This document shows, piece by piece, positions 1 through 8,217 of a DNA stretch of 64,000 nucleotides (within the stretch, counting starts at the first letter, position 1; each line of letters starts with the position of its first letter). Position numbers and translations under genes: made by a program. Below the pieces are notes generated by a model. The model was not told where the DNA came from and searched no databases. It was given only the letters and a program-made list of their open reading frames with translations. The stretch comes from an uncultured Succinivibrio sp. GTDB taxonomy: Bacteria > Pseudomonadota > Gammaproteobacteria > Enterobacterales > Succinivibrionaceae. Location: assembly GCA_934218695.1 (NCBI GenBank), contig CAKQDA010000002.1:1-64000 (forward strand). Direction: 5' to 3'.

Positions 1-644
1 CCGTCGTATGTCTTATATTTGAGTAAATCGTGATATGAGGCTTTGGCTAAAGGTACATCATATTCATCTATGAGCAGAACTGGGAGTTTACCGTATTCCT
101 TATATAAAAGAGCTGACAGAGTATTTAATGAAGTCTTAAGTATTGCTGAGTTTTCAAGTTTCATTAAAAAGCTTTCATCTGTGATTCTTTTTAATTTATC
201 CTTATCTTCAGCATCTAATTTAGAGCTTTCCAAAAGGTATTTATATTCAGAAGCAACTTTTGATACGACAATGGCAAACATCTTATAGGCATCTTCAAAG
301 TTATCTCCATCCACACTCTTTAAAGTGATAAAGATAACAGGATATTTACCCATGTACTTTTCACAGAACTCTGTGTCTTTTAATATTTGTGTTCCTTCAA
401 AAAGTCTTAGCTGTTCTGAGGTGTCAGTTGGATTTTCTTTGTTTATCTTTAAAAATGAGTTGAGCGTACTCATAAAGACTGTTTTACCAAAGCGTCTTGG
501 TCTTGTAAACAGAAGTACCTTGCCACTGCCTTCAAGAACATTTTTCAGGTATGAAGTCTTATCCACAAAGTAACAGTTATCATTCCTTATTTTCTCATAA
601 CTGTTATACCCGTAAGGTAATGGCAGAAACTTCCTATCGCTCAT
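1..644 (-). CDS. AAA-ATPase-like protein, partial (C-terminus outside window)
   Basis: The reading frame starts at ATG 644-642 behind an AGGA ribosome site and stays open to the left edge, giving 214 residues. The N-terminus has the pattern of the AAA-ATPase-like family (PF09820): a YSYF-type region with NCYFVDKT, then a Walker-A-like stretch reading TRPRRFGKT near residue 50, and LLIDEYDVPL about 140 residues later as Walker B. Members of this family usually carry a C-terminal PD-(D/E)XK nuclease-like domain (DUF1703), which would lie outside the window. They are expanded in gut anaerobes and their function is not settled. Annotation to family level is firm; any role in defence or mobility is inference. 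Confidence 0.8.
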   Translation of the reverse strand, partial: MSDRKFLPLPYGYNSYEKIRNDNCYFVDKTSYLKNVLEGSGKVLLFTRPRRFGKTVFMSTLNSFLKINKENPTDTSEQLRLFEGTQILKDTEFCEKYMGKYPVIFITLKSVDGDNFEDAYKMFAIVVSKVASEYKYLLESSKLDAEDKDKLKRITDESFLMKLENSAILKTSLNTLSALLYKEYGKLPVLLIDEYDVPLAKASYHDLLKYKTYD

Positions 645-1169
645 TTTTCTTATCCTGTTTACAACTTTTATCTGTGCTGATTTAATGGTGTGGTTCCACT
701 GTGCTTAAAATGCTAAAACGGAATAACTGTGTATAGTTTCAAGAGAATGTAAAAACAACCAAGATCACCACAAGATGATTGTAAAATAAGTTGCTAAGAA
801 AATCGAAAGTAATTTTTTTATCGAAACAGCCAAAAATACTTTTCATGAGAGGCGGTTGACCAGAAGATTCTAAAAAGAGGAATTGCAGGAGGAAGTATGT
901 TAAATTCGCCGTTTCATTTTAAAGAAGTAACTTTGTCCTAATCTTTATGGAGACTGGTTCAAATGTCAGTACTTTAAAGATTATCTGAAAGTCACGGATT
1001 TATGGTAAAAATCATTGCAGAAGAATATGCAAAGGCTTCTCCTAAGCTTACATTACTTCTGGTAAACTTTCACTTTTTCTTGTTTGAAAGCGCCGTATGC
1101 TGATCCGTATGTACGGCGCTGTGAGATGTGTGGTGTTAACCACATACTTGATTCTGTTTTCTCTTAGAA
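645..1169. other. Gene-free stretch with stem-loops, possible decayed element
   Basis: No intact gene is visible in these 525 bases. Near 1090-1122 there is a perfect 9-bp inverted repeat (AGCGCCGTA / TACGGCGCT), and just after it a smaller dyad (TGTGGT / ACCACA) around 1128-1143. One plus-strand frame around 950-1140 reads like protein broken by two stops (YGDWFKCQYFKDYLKV near 950-1000). This hints at a decayed coding sequence, possibly from a mobile element. I could not identify it. Confidence 0.35.
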
Positions 1170-2165
1170 CTAATTCTGTGTTTCAGTATTTAACTTTTCA
1201 ACTGAGTTCTGCTTTTCTTCTGACTTTTTGTCAAACCACAAGAAGATGTTTGCAAGGATGGTTCCTGAAATTGAGTGCCATACACATGAAACTGCTGATG
1301 CAATTGCAGCTTCTGCTGATGTAGGGAAGAACTTGCCACACAGACCGGTTGCCAAACCTGCATTCTGAACACCAACTTCGATTGATAGAGTTCTCTTTTT
1401 TGCAGTACTCATACCAAAGAACTTAGCTGCAATATAACCTAAAACATAGCCGAAGGCGTTGTGACAGAAAATACATGCAAAGATGATAAGACCTGACTGC
1501 AGGAACTTCTCTCCGTGAACTGCGATAACACCACCAACGATTAGTGCAAATCCTATAACTGCAACACCAGGCATTACCTGTCGGAGCTTTTTGAAGAATT
1601 CATACTTATGGAACATGATGTTGCATGATGAACCGATAGCTACAGGAATAATGGTAACCAACAGCATGAAGTAGAACATTTTCAAAGGATCAATATCAAT
1701 TCTCTGACCAATTAATAGATTTACCAGAAGTGGTGTAGCAACAGGAGCAATCAGAGTTGAAACGGTAGTCATACCAACAGAGAACGCTACATCTCCCTTA
1801 CAAAGGAAAGACATGATATTAGAAGAAACACCACCAGGACAGCAGCCTACAAGTACCAGCCCCAGAGTTAAACCGTCTGACAAGTTAAATGTCTGAGCAA
1901 TAAAAATTGCCAAAAGTGGCATAATAGTGAACTGAGCTACAGCACCTACAAAAATATCAAAAGGTCGCTGAGCTAAAATCTTGTAGTCCTGTCTGCCTAA
2001 AGTCATACCCATTGAAAGCATAATCACACCAAGAATAATGATCTGGGTAGTATCTTTAACGAAACTGCATGTTTGTGGAACAAAGTAAGCTAGTACAGCT
2101 GTACCAATCACGAATAAGGCAGTGAACTTTGCTAAGAGCCTGCTTATAGCGATTAAAAATGACAT
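1170..2165 (-). CDS. Bile acid:sodium symporter (BASS) family transporter
   Basis: A 331-residue inner-membrane protein with about nine or ten hydrophobic segments. The diagnostic BASS stretch is near residues 105-145: GCCPGGVSSNIMSFLCKGD followed by VGMTTVSTLIAPVATP, which corresponds to the sodium-binding core of this fold. Bacterial members import organic anions such as pantoate or keto acids with sodium; the substrate here cannot be read from sequence. The C-terminus ends in a charged tail (KKSEEKQNSVEKLNTETQN). It stands alone, transcribed leftward from a long 5' region. The ATG at 2165 is preceded by AAGGAA at good spacing. Confidence 0.85.
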   Translation of the reverse strand: MSFLIAISRLLAKFTALFVIGTAVLAYFVPQTCSFVKDTTQIIILGVIMLSMGMTLGRQDYKILAQRPFDIFVGAVAQFTIMPLLAIFIAQTFNLSDGLTLGLVLVGCCPGGVSSNIMSFLCKGDVAFSVGMTTVSTLIAPVATPLLVNLLIGQRIDIDPLKMFYFMLLVTIIPVAIGSSCNIMFHKYEFFKKLRQVMPGVAVIGFALIVGGVIAVHGEKFLQSGLIIFACIFCHNAFGYVLGYIAAKFFGMSTAKKRTLSIEVGVQNAGLATGLCGKFFPTSAEAAIASAVSCVWHSISGTILANIFLWFDKKSEEKQNSVEKLNTETQN

Positions 2166-2721
2166 TTTGATATTTCCTTAAGTAAAATTTCCTATTGGTA
2201 AAAATTAAAACTCCACGACTGAAGCGGTAGCAACAGATGGTTTTAAGTCCTGTTGAAAGGGGATGCCTTAGAATTAGGTGAGTATAGTTACAGAGGGTAG
2301 GTTGTCTGCAACGAAAGGGTGGTTTTTCACCCACTTGCCTTAAAATAGCCTGATAAGCCAGTTTAAAGGTCTTAATGGCATTGTGTGCCGGATAATGTTA
2401 ACTGTAGGTTTCAGTTAACTGAAGTTATGATAAGACAAAAGCTTCATATAATAAAGATATCATGCAAACTTAAACTCTAGTTCTTTGTAATGACTTGAAA
2501 TTTTGTTGACTTTAAAGCTCTCAAAACAACAAAAGGTTAATATATCAGACCAGGCTAACCATATTTTTCAATATGTTTTAGGCTTTAAAAAAGCGAAAAA
2601 ATAATTTTTATCTGTAAAAGATTGAAAGTTCTCTCTCAAATCTTACTTAATCCCATGTTCTTGTTGTCAATCTTCAGTCTATATATGCTATTCTATGAGA
2701 TGACTCAAGAGGAAATATCAA
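2166..2721. other. Long divergent intergenic region with leader hairpin
   Basis: These 556 bases separate the leftward BASS transporter from the rightward DUF1189-like gene and hold no convincing gene. On the minus strand, upstream of the transporter, there is a hairpin GGGTG-loop-CACCC around 2318-2335, followed by a region with short complementary segments. This could be a structured leader, but it does not match any riboswitch consensus I can recall. The right part (2450-2700) is very AT-rich and is the likely promoter region for the rightward gene. Confidence 0.4.
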
Positions 2722-3783
2722 TTGATTAACAAAGATTATCTTAAAATTTACTGTCAATATCCGATAAAAGCACTGTGTTCTGGCCGTTTCTATTTTGATG
2801 TGCTGTTCAAGTTAAAAGGAATGGGAATTGCCTATCTGCTTATCATAAGTCTGATCCTATCTGTTCCAGCCACTTTTAAAGTTAATTCTGTCTTAAATAT
2901 TTTCAAAAATATTGAACTGCCATCTCTTGTGGCATCAATACCTCCAAGCTATTTATCAGATAGTGGTGTTTTAACTCCCAAAAACGCTGCTGATTCTTAC
3001 AAGGAGATAAAGACCTCTAAAGGGATGTTGGCAATTGTCTACAATGTGGATGATAAGAGTGTAGCTTCCGACGATAATCCAATAGTAGAGCTTAATTCAA
3101 GATCAATTTCTGTAAAGTCAGGTGGTAAGGATACAGTTATAGCTTATGCAGATCTTTTTGAAAAAGGCTCTGACTTTAACCCGGTTGAAGCAGCTTCAAT
3201 GGTTGATGCTGTTTTTAGTGTTGCCAAAACTGTAATGTATTTTTTCATCACCGGATGGTTTTTCTTTATCCTTTCCTTTAATGCACTGGTAATTGCTTTT
3301 CTTTCTAAGGCTATCTTTTTATTTGTCGGCAAAATGAAGACTAGTTTTGTTAATGTTCTGCGCATGTCCTCATTTGCAAATACCATTGTCGGTGTGGTTC
3401 TTGCAGTCGAGTTTTTTGTCAATATCAGAGTTTCATACGGCCTTGTATGTCTGCTACCAATGATTTATATGGGACTGTTTATTAAAGTTTTCAGATCAGA
3501 AATAGAGAAGAACGGAATTGAAAACTTTGTAAAAAAGTTTACTCCTGAAGGCACCAAAGTCAGAAATTATGGCGAGCAGTCTAATGCTTCTAAAAAAGAT
3601 CTTTCTGAATATACCTCTGGGCTCGACTCTACAAGCAACAGACACTCGCCCTCTGACAGTGCTCCTTCAGAAAATCAGAAGACAGACAGTTCATCTGATT
3701 ATGTTCAAAAAGACAATGACAGCAGAGAAAACAGCAGATCCTCTGATAATGACAGAGGCGGACCTGGTTTCTTTGCTCCTTAA
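2722..3783 (+). CDS. DUF1189-like inner-membrane protein
   Basis: A 353-residue membrane protein with TTG as the proposed start, chosen because AGAGGAAA lies about 8 bases upstream and the frame opens with sequence typical of the family. Near residues 33-50 is the pattern KGMGIAYLLIISLILSVPA, characteristic of DUF1189 proteins. A polar extracytoplasmic loop (about 55-155) is followed by three to four membrane segments (about 170-255). The last 80 residues are hydrophilic, rich in Ser, Asp and Asn, and probably disordered. Function is unknown in this family. It may be cotranscribed with the small secreted protein 24 bases downstream. Confidence 0.6.
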   Translation: MINKDYLKIYCQYPIKALCSGRFYFDVLFKLKGMGIAYLLIISLILSVPATFKVNSVLNIFKNIELPSLVASIPPSYLSDSGVLTPKNAADSYKEIKTSKGMLAIVYNVDDKSVASDDNPIVELNSRSISVKSGGKDTVIAYADLFEKGSDFNPVEAASMVDAVFSVAKTVMYFFITGWFFFILSFNALVIAFLSKAIFLFVGKMKTSFVNVLRMSSFANTIVGVVLAVEFFVNIRVSYGLVCLLPMIYMGLFIKVFRSEIEKNGIENFVKKFTPEGTKVRNYGEQSNASKKDLSEYTSGLDSTSNRHSPSDSAPSENQKTDSSSDYVQKDNDSRENSRSSDNDRGGPGFFAP

Positions 3784-3807
3784 ACTCTGAATGCTTAGGA
3801 TATAACC

Positions 3808-4206
3808 ATGAAAAAAATATTGATTACCGCTTTTTTAGTTGCCTTCCTTTGTTGCAGAGCTCAGGCTCTGGATGTAACTGTGGATAATCAGACCAAGGCA
3901 ACTGTGGTTATGGCTTTTTCTTATTTGGATAAAAGCTCCAATGAGTGGGTGGTTGACGGATGGTATAACGTAAAGCCTCAGAAACAGGGCTTTATAAAAC
4001 TTTCAACCGACAATGACATTTACTATCTGTATTCTGAGTTTTCAAACGGAAAGAAACTTGAAGGAGGAAATGGCTCCATCAGGTTAAAAGTTCAGGAAAG
4101 AGCCTTTTTCTACAGACAGAACGAGGCCCCTGCATCTTTAAATCGTGAGGTAAGTTTCTTAAGGGCTCGAGGAAATTCAGGCAAGGCAGTAATCAAGATA
4201 AAGTAG
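3808..4206 (+). CDS. Small secreted protein, DUF1036-like
   Basis: A 132-residue protein with a clear signal peptide (KKILITAFLVAFLCCRAQA, cleavage likely after AQA). The mature part starts VTVDNQTKATVVMAFSYLD and contains EWVVDGWYNVKP, resembling the DUF1036 pattern in which a GWW/GWY motif follows a short beta hairpin. A second conserved-looking spot is YRQNEAP near the C-terminus. A second protein in this window, at 54488-54883, shares signal peptide, GWY motif, length and the R..EAP element, so the two are likely paralogues. Periplasmic location is inferred. Function is unknown. Confidence 0.65.
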   Translation: MKKILITAFLVAFLCCRAQALDVTVDNQTKATVVMAFSYLDKSSNEWVVDGWYNVKPQKQGFIKLSTDNDIYYLYSEFSNGKKLEGGNGSIRLKVQERAFFYRQNEAPASLNREVSFLRARGNSGKAVIKIK

Positions 4207-4222
4207 TTTCAATTCTGTTATA

Positions 4223-4252
4223 TTAAAGGCGGCCTTTAAGACCGCCTTTAAT
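4223..4252. terminator. Bidirectional terminator
   Basis: A perfect stem AAAGGCGG / CCGCCTTT encloses a 9-base loop. It lies between two convergent genes and is flanked by T-rich and A-rich sequence, so it can serve both strands. Confidence 0.85.
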
Positions 4253-4285
4253 GCTTTGAAGTAATAAAATCATCAATATATCCGA

Positions 4286-5269
4286 CTATTGAGCTTTTTC
4301 TCCTTTTTCAAGCCATAGTTTTGCCAACTCAAGGTTATCCTCATAGGTTTCAGCTCCACCGGTAAAGCCTGATTTGTGAATAAAGGTTAAGTTCTTAAGA
4401 CCTGTTATATTATCAAGCTCAACATCATTCAGACCTCTCCATGAAACAGGAGCTGACAGTCTGTTTTTAAATCTCTGAGCTTTAGATACCGGCAGGGACT
4501 GTACCCTCCAGCGCATATTGCGATCTGGGTATACAGCTATCAGACAGTCTTTAAATTCCTGAGGATGATTGAGTACAGCCTGAGTCCATGGCAGTCTTTC
4601 GTGGATAATAAGAATTGGTCCGCCATGATAGAGTGACAGAACCTTATCTATTCCGCTTTCGGTTGTAAGAGCATTGACAGATGTGTTCAGAAGAATTGTT
4701 CTCAGCATCTTAACGGTTGCTAGAAAAGCTTTATCCTGATCAGCTCCAGTTGCATTTGGAAGATTCATCATAGCAACAATAAAAGGAATATCAGGGGAAG
4801 CCTGATAAAGTTCATTTAGCGCGCAGACTATCTCTTTTTCTTTTGGAGTTTGAGCTTTGGAGATTTCATCTGTATATGCTGTTAACTGTCCGTTGTCATT
4901 CAGATCGATCATGGTCATGAAATCAGTGTCGATTCGCTTGAAAGCCTCGTTAATTACCTTTGCAGATGGATTAAATGGCAGTTCTTTTTTTGCCACAGCT
5001 TTTAAATAGTCATGACCGAACTTCTTCCACATAAGTCCAGCTGTAGCATATTTAATACCATTATCTCTGCTTAAAGTGAATTCTTTTGAGTGGTGGTCAA
5101 AATGTTTTTCGTCATTTTGATTTGAAACGTCGATAATGATATCTGCTTTTTCAAGCTCCTCAGGATCGCGCGATCTGATAATTGAACTGTTTTCAAAAAG
5201 GTAGGTTAATATGGCACATGCAGTTGTTTCATCCGCATGAAAAGTGCCGTTATGAGTTGCTATAATCAT
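4286..5269 (-). CDS. MYG1/UPF0160 family metal-dependent protein hydrolase
   Basis: A 327-residue protein that opens with IATHNGTFHADETTACAIL, the family's metal-binding signature (HNGxFHxDE), and continues with DIIIDV and HFDHHSKEFT near residues 45-65, matching DHH-like metal centres. The C-terminal half has the family's GLN(D)VEL and FIHKSGFTGG elements. Eukaryotic MYG1 is a 3'-5' RNA exonuclease; for bacterial members nuclease or phosphoesterase activity is inferred. Length is normal. ATG 5269 follows AAGGAG. It is a single-gene unit divergent from dusC. Confidence 0.85.
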   Translation of the reverse strand: MIIATHNGTFHADETTACAILTYLFENSSIIRSRDPEELEKADIIIDVSNQNDEKHFDHHSKEFTLSRDNGIKYATAGLMWKKFGHDYLKAVAKKELPFNPSAKVINEAFKRIDTDFMTMIDLNDNGQLTAYTDEISKAQTPKEKEIVCALNELYQASPDIPFIVAMMNLPNATGADQDKAFLATVKMLRTILLNTSVNALTTESGIDKVLSLYHGGPILIIHERLPWTQAVLNHPQEFKDCLIAVYPDRNMRWRVQSLPVSKAQRFKNRLSAPVSWRGLNDVELDNITGLKNLTFIHKSGFTGGAETYEDNLELAKLWLEKGEKAQ

Positions 5270-5400
5270 AGTTGCTCCTTAGCATGCAGATGATTTTATC
5301 ACAGGCCTTGTGATCTCCTAAAAAAAATCATAATTATGCTTCAAATTTGTTAAGATATGCCAGTTTTATTGAAGTCAGTTTTCATCATCTGTAATGAATT

Positions 5401-6375
5401 ATGAATAATTACAAAGTTTATCTAGCTCCATTAGAAGGTCTTGCAGACGGTCCTATGAGAAAGGTTCTGTGTGCCCACGGAGGTTATGATCTGTGTTTTT
5501 CTGAATTTATCAGAGTTACAGATCTTGCTGTTTCAGAAAAAACTCTGCTTCGTGAAGTTCCTGAATATCAGAATGACTGTAAAACAGATGATGGTACTGA
5601 TATCAGAATTCAGTTCTTAGGTGACAACCCAGAAACTATGGCCAGATCTGCTGTGATAGCAAACAAACTTGGCGCCCGCTCAATAGACATAAATTTTGGA
5701 TGTCCTTCACGATTCGTTCATCATTCAGGTTCAATGCTTTTACAAGAGCCGGAACTTCTTCATAAAATAGTAGAGACTGTAAGAGATAATTTAGATCCTT
5801 CGTGTGATTTGTCTGTAAAAGTGAGACTGGGCTTTTCAGAAAAAAGTGAGGCTCCCCAAATTATTAAGGCTATTGCTGTGGACGGTGTAAAGGAGATTAC
5901 TGTCCACTGCAGAACGAGAAAGGATCTTTACAGAGTTGAGGCTCTTGACTGGTCCTGTATGAAGTCTTTGCATGCTCTGTGTCCTGGTATCACTCTGATT
6001 GCCAATGGAAATATCAATTCAAAAGAGGACGCAACAGAGTGTGAAAAACAGACTTTATGTGATCATTTTATGTGTGGACGAGGAGCTTTTCCTGTACCAA
6101 ATCTTGGGCATGTAATAAAAGAAAATGCAACACCTTTTTCAATAGCGCAGATCTTAAAGACTGATATTGAGGTAATTGAAGAGTTTTCAAAGTCTGACAG
6201 AACAGAAAAAATTGTTATGGACAGGGCAAAACAGTTTTTAGGATATGCAAGAGTTCACAGAAAAGACTTAAATCCATTTTTTAAAAGATTTTGTCAGTGC
6301 TTAAGTGTAAGTGATGGGATAAAATTGCTAGAAGAAGAGATTAGAGCACAGGAGAGCTTCGTTTATGAAGAGTAA
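5401..6375 (+). CDS. dusC: tRNA-dihydrouridine(16) synthase DusC
   Basis: A 324-residue FMN enzyme that reduces uridine in the tRNA D-loop. The N-terminus LAPLEGLADGPMRKVL is the Dus TIM-barrel start, and YDLCFSEFIRVTD is specific to the DusC group (E. coli has YDLCITEFVRV). The catalytic cysteine lies in INFGCPS at about residue 101. SVKVRLG and VHCRTR give the FMN phosphate and RNA contacts, and NGNI and GRGA follow as expected. Length agrees with E. coli DusC. The next gene starts inside its last codons, suggesting translational coupling. Confidence 0.9.
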   Translation: MNNYKVYLAPLEGLADGPMRKVLCAHGGYDLCFSEFIRVTDLAVSEKTLLREVPEYQNDCKTDDGTDIRIQFLGDNPETMARSAVIANKLGARSIDINFGCPSRFVHHSGSMLLQEPELLHKIVETVRDNLDPSCDLSVKVRLGFSEKSEAPQIIKAIAVDGVKEITVHCRTRKDLYRVEALDWSCMKSLHALCPGITLIANGNINSKEDATECEKQTLCDHFMCGRGAFPVPNLGHVIKENATPFSIAQILKTDIEVIEEFSKSDRTEKIVMDRAKQFLGYARVHRKDLNPFFKRFCQCLSVSDGIKLLEEEIRAQESFVYEE

Positions 6376-6877
6376 GACTTTGGTGAAAAATAGAATATCA
6401 GGAATTTTTTGCTGTTCTTTTATCGCAGGTGCTTTATATTCATCAGCTGCCTGTGCTGTTCAGCTTGCATATTTTCCACCCGTACCTGAATCATGGAACG
6501 TTACTGTAGAAGGCGAGACGGTTGTATATTCCTCTCCAGTCAGCAAAGCTCAGCCTACTCCAGGTTCTGTCGTGAGATTTAACTATTCAAAGAGAACCCA
6601 TGGAAATGATGCAAAAGCAATAATTGATGATTATGTAAAAAAGAATCAGTGCAAAGATCCAAAACTGCTAGGCAAAGGTTTCTATACAGCATCATGCCCG
6701 AATATCGGCAGAGATATTGTTGTAATTGGCGAAATCAATAATATGTATAGCATAGAGATTTCTGGTGATTACAACACAGTATCAACAAGCCTTATCAATA
6801 CCTATGTAAATTCAATAGTTAACGGAAAGAGAACTTTTGACAACAGGGATATAGGAGAACCTGTAGGTAATCAGTAG
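6365..6877 (+). CDS. Secreted hypothetical protein
   Basis: A 170-residue protein whose ATG overlaps the end of dusC by 11 bases. Residues 1-31 form a signal peptide (hydrophobic GIFCCSFIAGALYSSAACA, likely cut after ACA). The mature protein starts VQLAYFPPVPESWNV and contains two cysteines (QCKDP and ASCPN) that could pair in the periplasm. No family was recognised. Overlap with dusC and a strong terminator behind it indicate a two-gene unit. Confidence 0.7.
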   Translation: MKSKTLVKNRISGIFCCSFIAGALYSSAACAVQLAYFPPVPESWNVTVEGETVVYSSPVSKAQPTPGSVVRFNYSKRTHGNDAKAIIDDYVKKNQCKDPKLLGKGFYTASCPNIGRDIVVIGEINNMYSIEISGDYNTVSTSLINTYVNSIVNGKRTFDNRDIGEPVGNQ

Positions 6878-6921
6878 GTTAACTTAACATCAGATAATAA
6901 TTCCACATCAGATAATGAAAG

Positions 6922-6962
6922 AAAGCTTTGATACTGAAAGCTCAGATCAAAGCTTTATTTTT
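6922..6962 (+). terminator. Rho-independent terminator of dusC unit
   Basis: A perfect 11-bp stem (AAAGCTTTGAT / ATCAAAGCTTT) with a 13-base loop is followed by TATTTTTAG. Confidence 0.9.
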
Positions 6963-7020
6963 AGTTAAGTTTCATTCGCTCAAGTATCTGAAGTTTCTTC
7001 CTTAGCACCTTAGAAAATAA

Positions 7021-7704
7021 TTACTTTACAGATCCTTTTAGATAAGGTGTCAGTTTTGCACACAGAGGAATAAAGAAATGAACTGTAGGCCCAGTGCACA
7101 AGGCTGCAAATAAAGTCCCTTCTCTAACACCTTCGACTGCAGTAAATCCTGTCAGAAACAGAGATAAAATTACAGCTGTTAAAACCAGGAAGATATCAAA
7201 AAAGGTTTTAACAAAACTGAAACTCTTTTTTACGATAGGATGGAATACTTTTATGAAGTACTCTCCAGGTACCATGGCTACATTTGCTGTTACAGACAGA
7301 GATACAGCCAGTGCTAGCAGTACAGTACCTGACACAACCAAGATCCAGCTTGTTATATATCCTATTACACTTGGAAGAATAAAAGCTAAAAAGTCTGTTG
7401 AGAGATCTATCATGAATGAAAAAACAAAACAGACGGGGATCTGCATTACAAGTTTACCAGCATGCTTTTTTAATTTGTCAGAGCCTATGCAGATAAACAT
7501 AATCTGAAGAACTATCAGAAGAATATTAAAGATAAAGGTAGTGTCACCCAAAGTGAACTGTGAATGAAGGGATAACACATAGTTTGTTGAGGAAATAGGT
7601 GTTGTTCCGATATTTGCAAAAGTGATGCACGTAATAGCAGTACCCTGCAACACTACAGAAAAAAAGAATAATACGTAACGTTTAAATAATTCTGATATGC
7701 CCAT
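7021..7704 (-). CDS. YczE/YitT-like integral membrane protein
   Basis: A 227-residue protein with about five or six membrane segments. The early motif GTAITCITFANIGTTPISSTNYVLS matches the YczE/YitT-like family (DUF6198), where a G-x-G-T-x-P-I element follows the first helix. AMVPGEYF near residue 145 is a second typical spot. These proteins are predicted transporters or permeases without known substrates. It is convergent with the dusC unit, and infA lies upstream on the same strand, separated by a terminator. Confidence 0.65.
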   Translation of the reverse strand: MGISELFKRYVLFFFSVVLQGTAITCITFANIGTTPISSTNYVLSLHSQFTLGDTTFIFNILLIVLQIMFICIGSDKLKKHAGKLVMQIPVCFVFSFMIDLSTDFLAFILPSVIGYITSWILVVSGTVLLALAVSLSVTANVAMVPGEYFIKVFHPIVKKSFSFVKTFFDIFLVLTAVILSLFLTGFTAVEGVREGTLFAALCTGPTVHFFIPLCAKLTPYLKGSVK

Positions 7705-7757
7705 AGTTCAGTTCTAACAGTTAGAAGAGAGACTTGTGAAAAGTAAGTTTCAAAGAG

Positions 7758-7797
7758 AAAAAAAATATAACCCCGAGTAAACATACATACTCAGGGA
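7758..7797 (-). terminator. Terminator of infA
   Basis: On the minus strand, a stem pairing CCCTGAGTA with TACTCGGGG (one internal mismatch) is followed by a U-rich run (TTATATTTTTTTT). It sits directly behind infA. Confidence 0.8.
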
Positions 7798-7825
7798 AAA
7801 ATCTTTTATGACAAGAATTTTATAT

Positions 7826-8044
7826 TTAGCGGGCGCGGAATGTAATGCGACCTTTGGTCAGATCATAAGGTGTGATCTGCACAGTTACTTTGTCACCAGT
7901 TAAAATTCTGATGTAGTTTTTACGCATTTTTCCTGAAATATGTGCCATTACTATGTGGCCGTTATCCAGCTGAACGCGGAACATGGTGTTAGGCAGGGTC
8001 TCGAGAATGGTGCCCTGCATTTCAATACTTTCTTCTTTTGCCAT
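7826..8044 (-). CDS. infA: Translation initiation factor IF-1
   Basis: A 72-residue OB-fold protein, exactly the usual size. It reads [19 protein letters not shown], then [27 protein letters not shown], the classical IF-1 core, and ends [11 protein letters not shown]-1 binds the ribosomal A site and assists IF-2 and IF-3 in starting translation. It forms a monocistronic unit with its own promoter and terminator, as in many gammaproteobacteria. Confidence 0.97.
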   Translation of the reverse strand: MAKEESIEMQGTILETLPNTMFRVQLDNGHIVMAHISGKMRKNYIRILTGDKVTVQITPYDLTKGRITFRAR

Positions 8045-8120
8045 ATTTATTAAAAGTTAATACCTGTAAAAAACAATTTAAGTTCAAGCGGTTGCTGTCA
8101 ACCAACTTTAAACGTGCGCT

Positions 8121-8126
8121 ATTATA
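8121..8126 (-). promoter_or_regulatory. Extended -10 element upstream of infA
   Basis: On the minus strand the sequence TTGTTGTATAATAGCG provides a perfect TATAAT with an upstream TG. No good -35 box is visible at 17 bases, so this would be an extended -10 promoter about 80 bases before infA. Confidence 0.5.
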
Positions 8127-8217
8127 CAACAAATTTTGCGTTACTAATCACAAAAGTCATAAATGTCACTTATTGTGAGCATTTTATTGTTTTATAAGCT
8201 GATGCAGAGTAATATTT

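Noticed and set aside
2056..2334. Minus-strand frame overlapping the BASS transporter start
   Set aside because: It overlaps the real transporter and its leader, and reads as random sequence.
2166..2400. Cobalamin or TPP riboswitch upstream of the BASS transporter
   Set aside because: Short stretches look similar (GGTGAAAAACC), but the conserved core boxes are missing.
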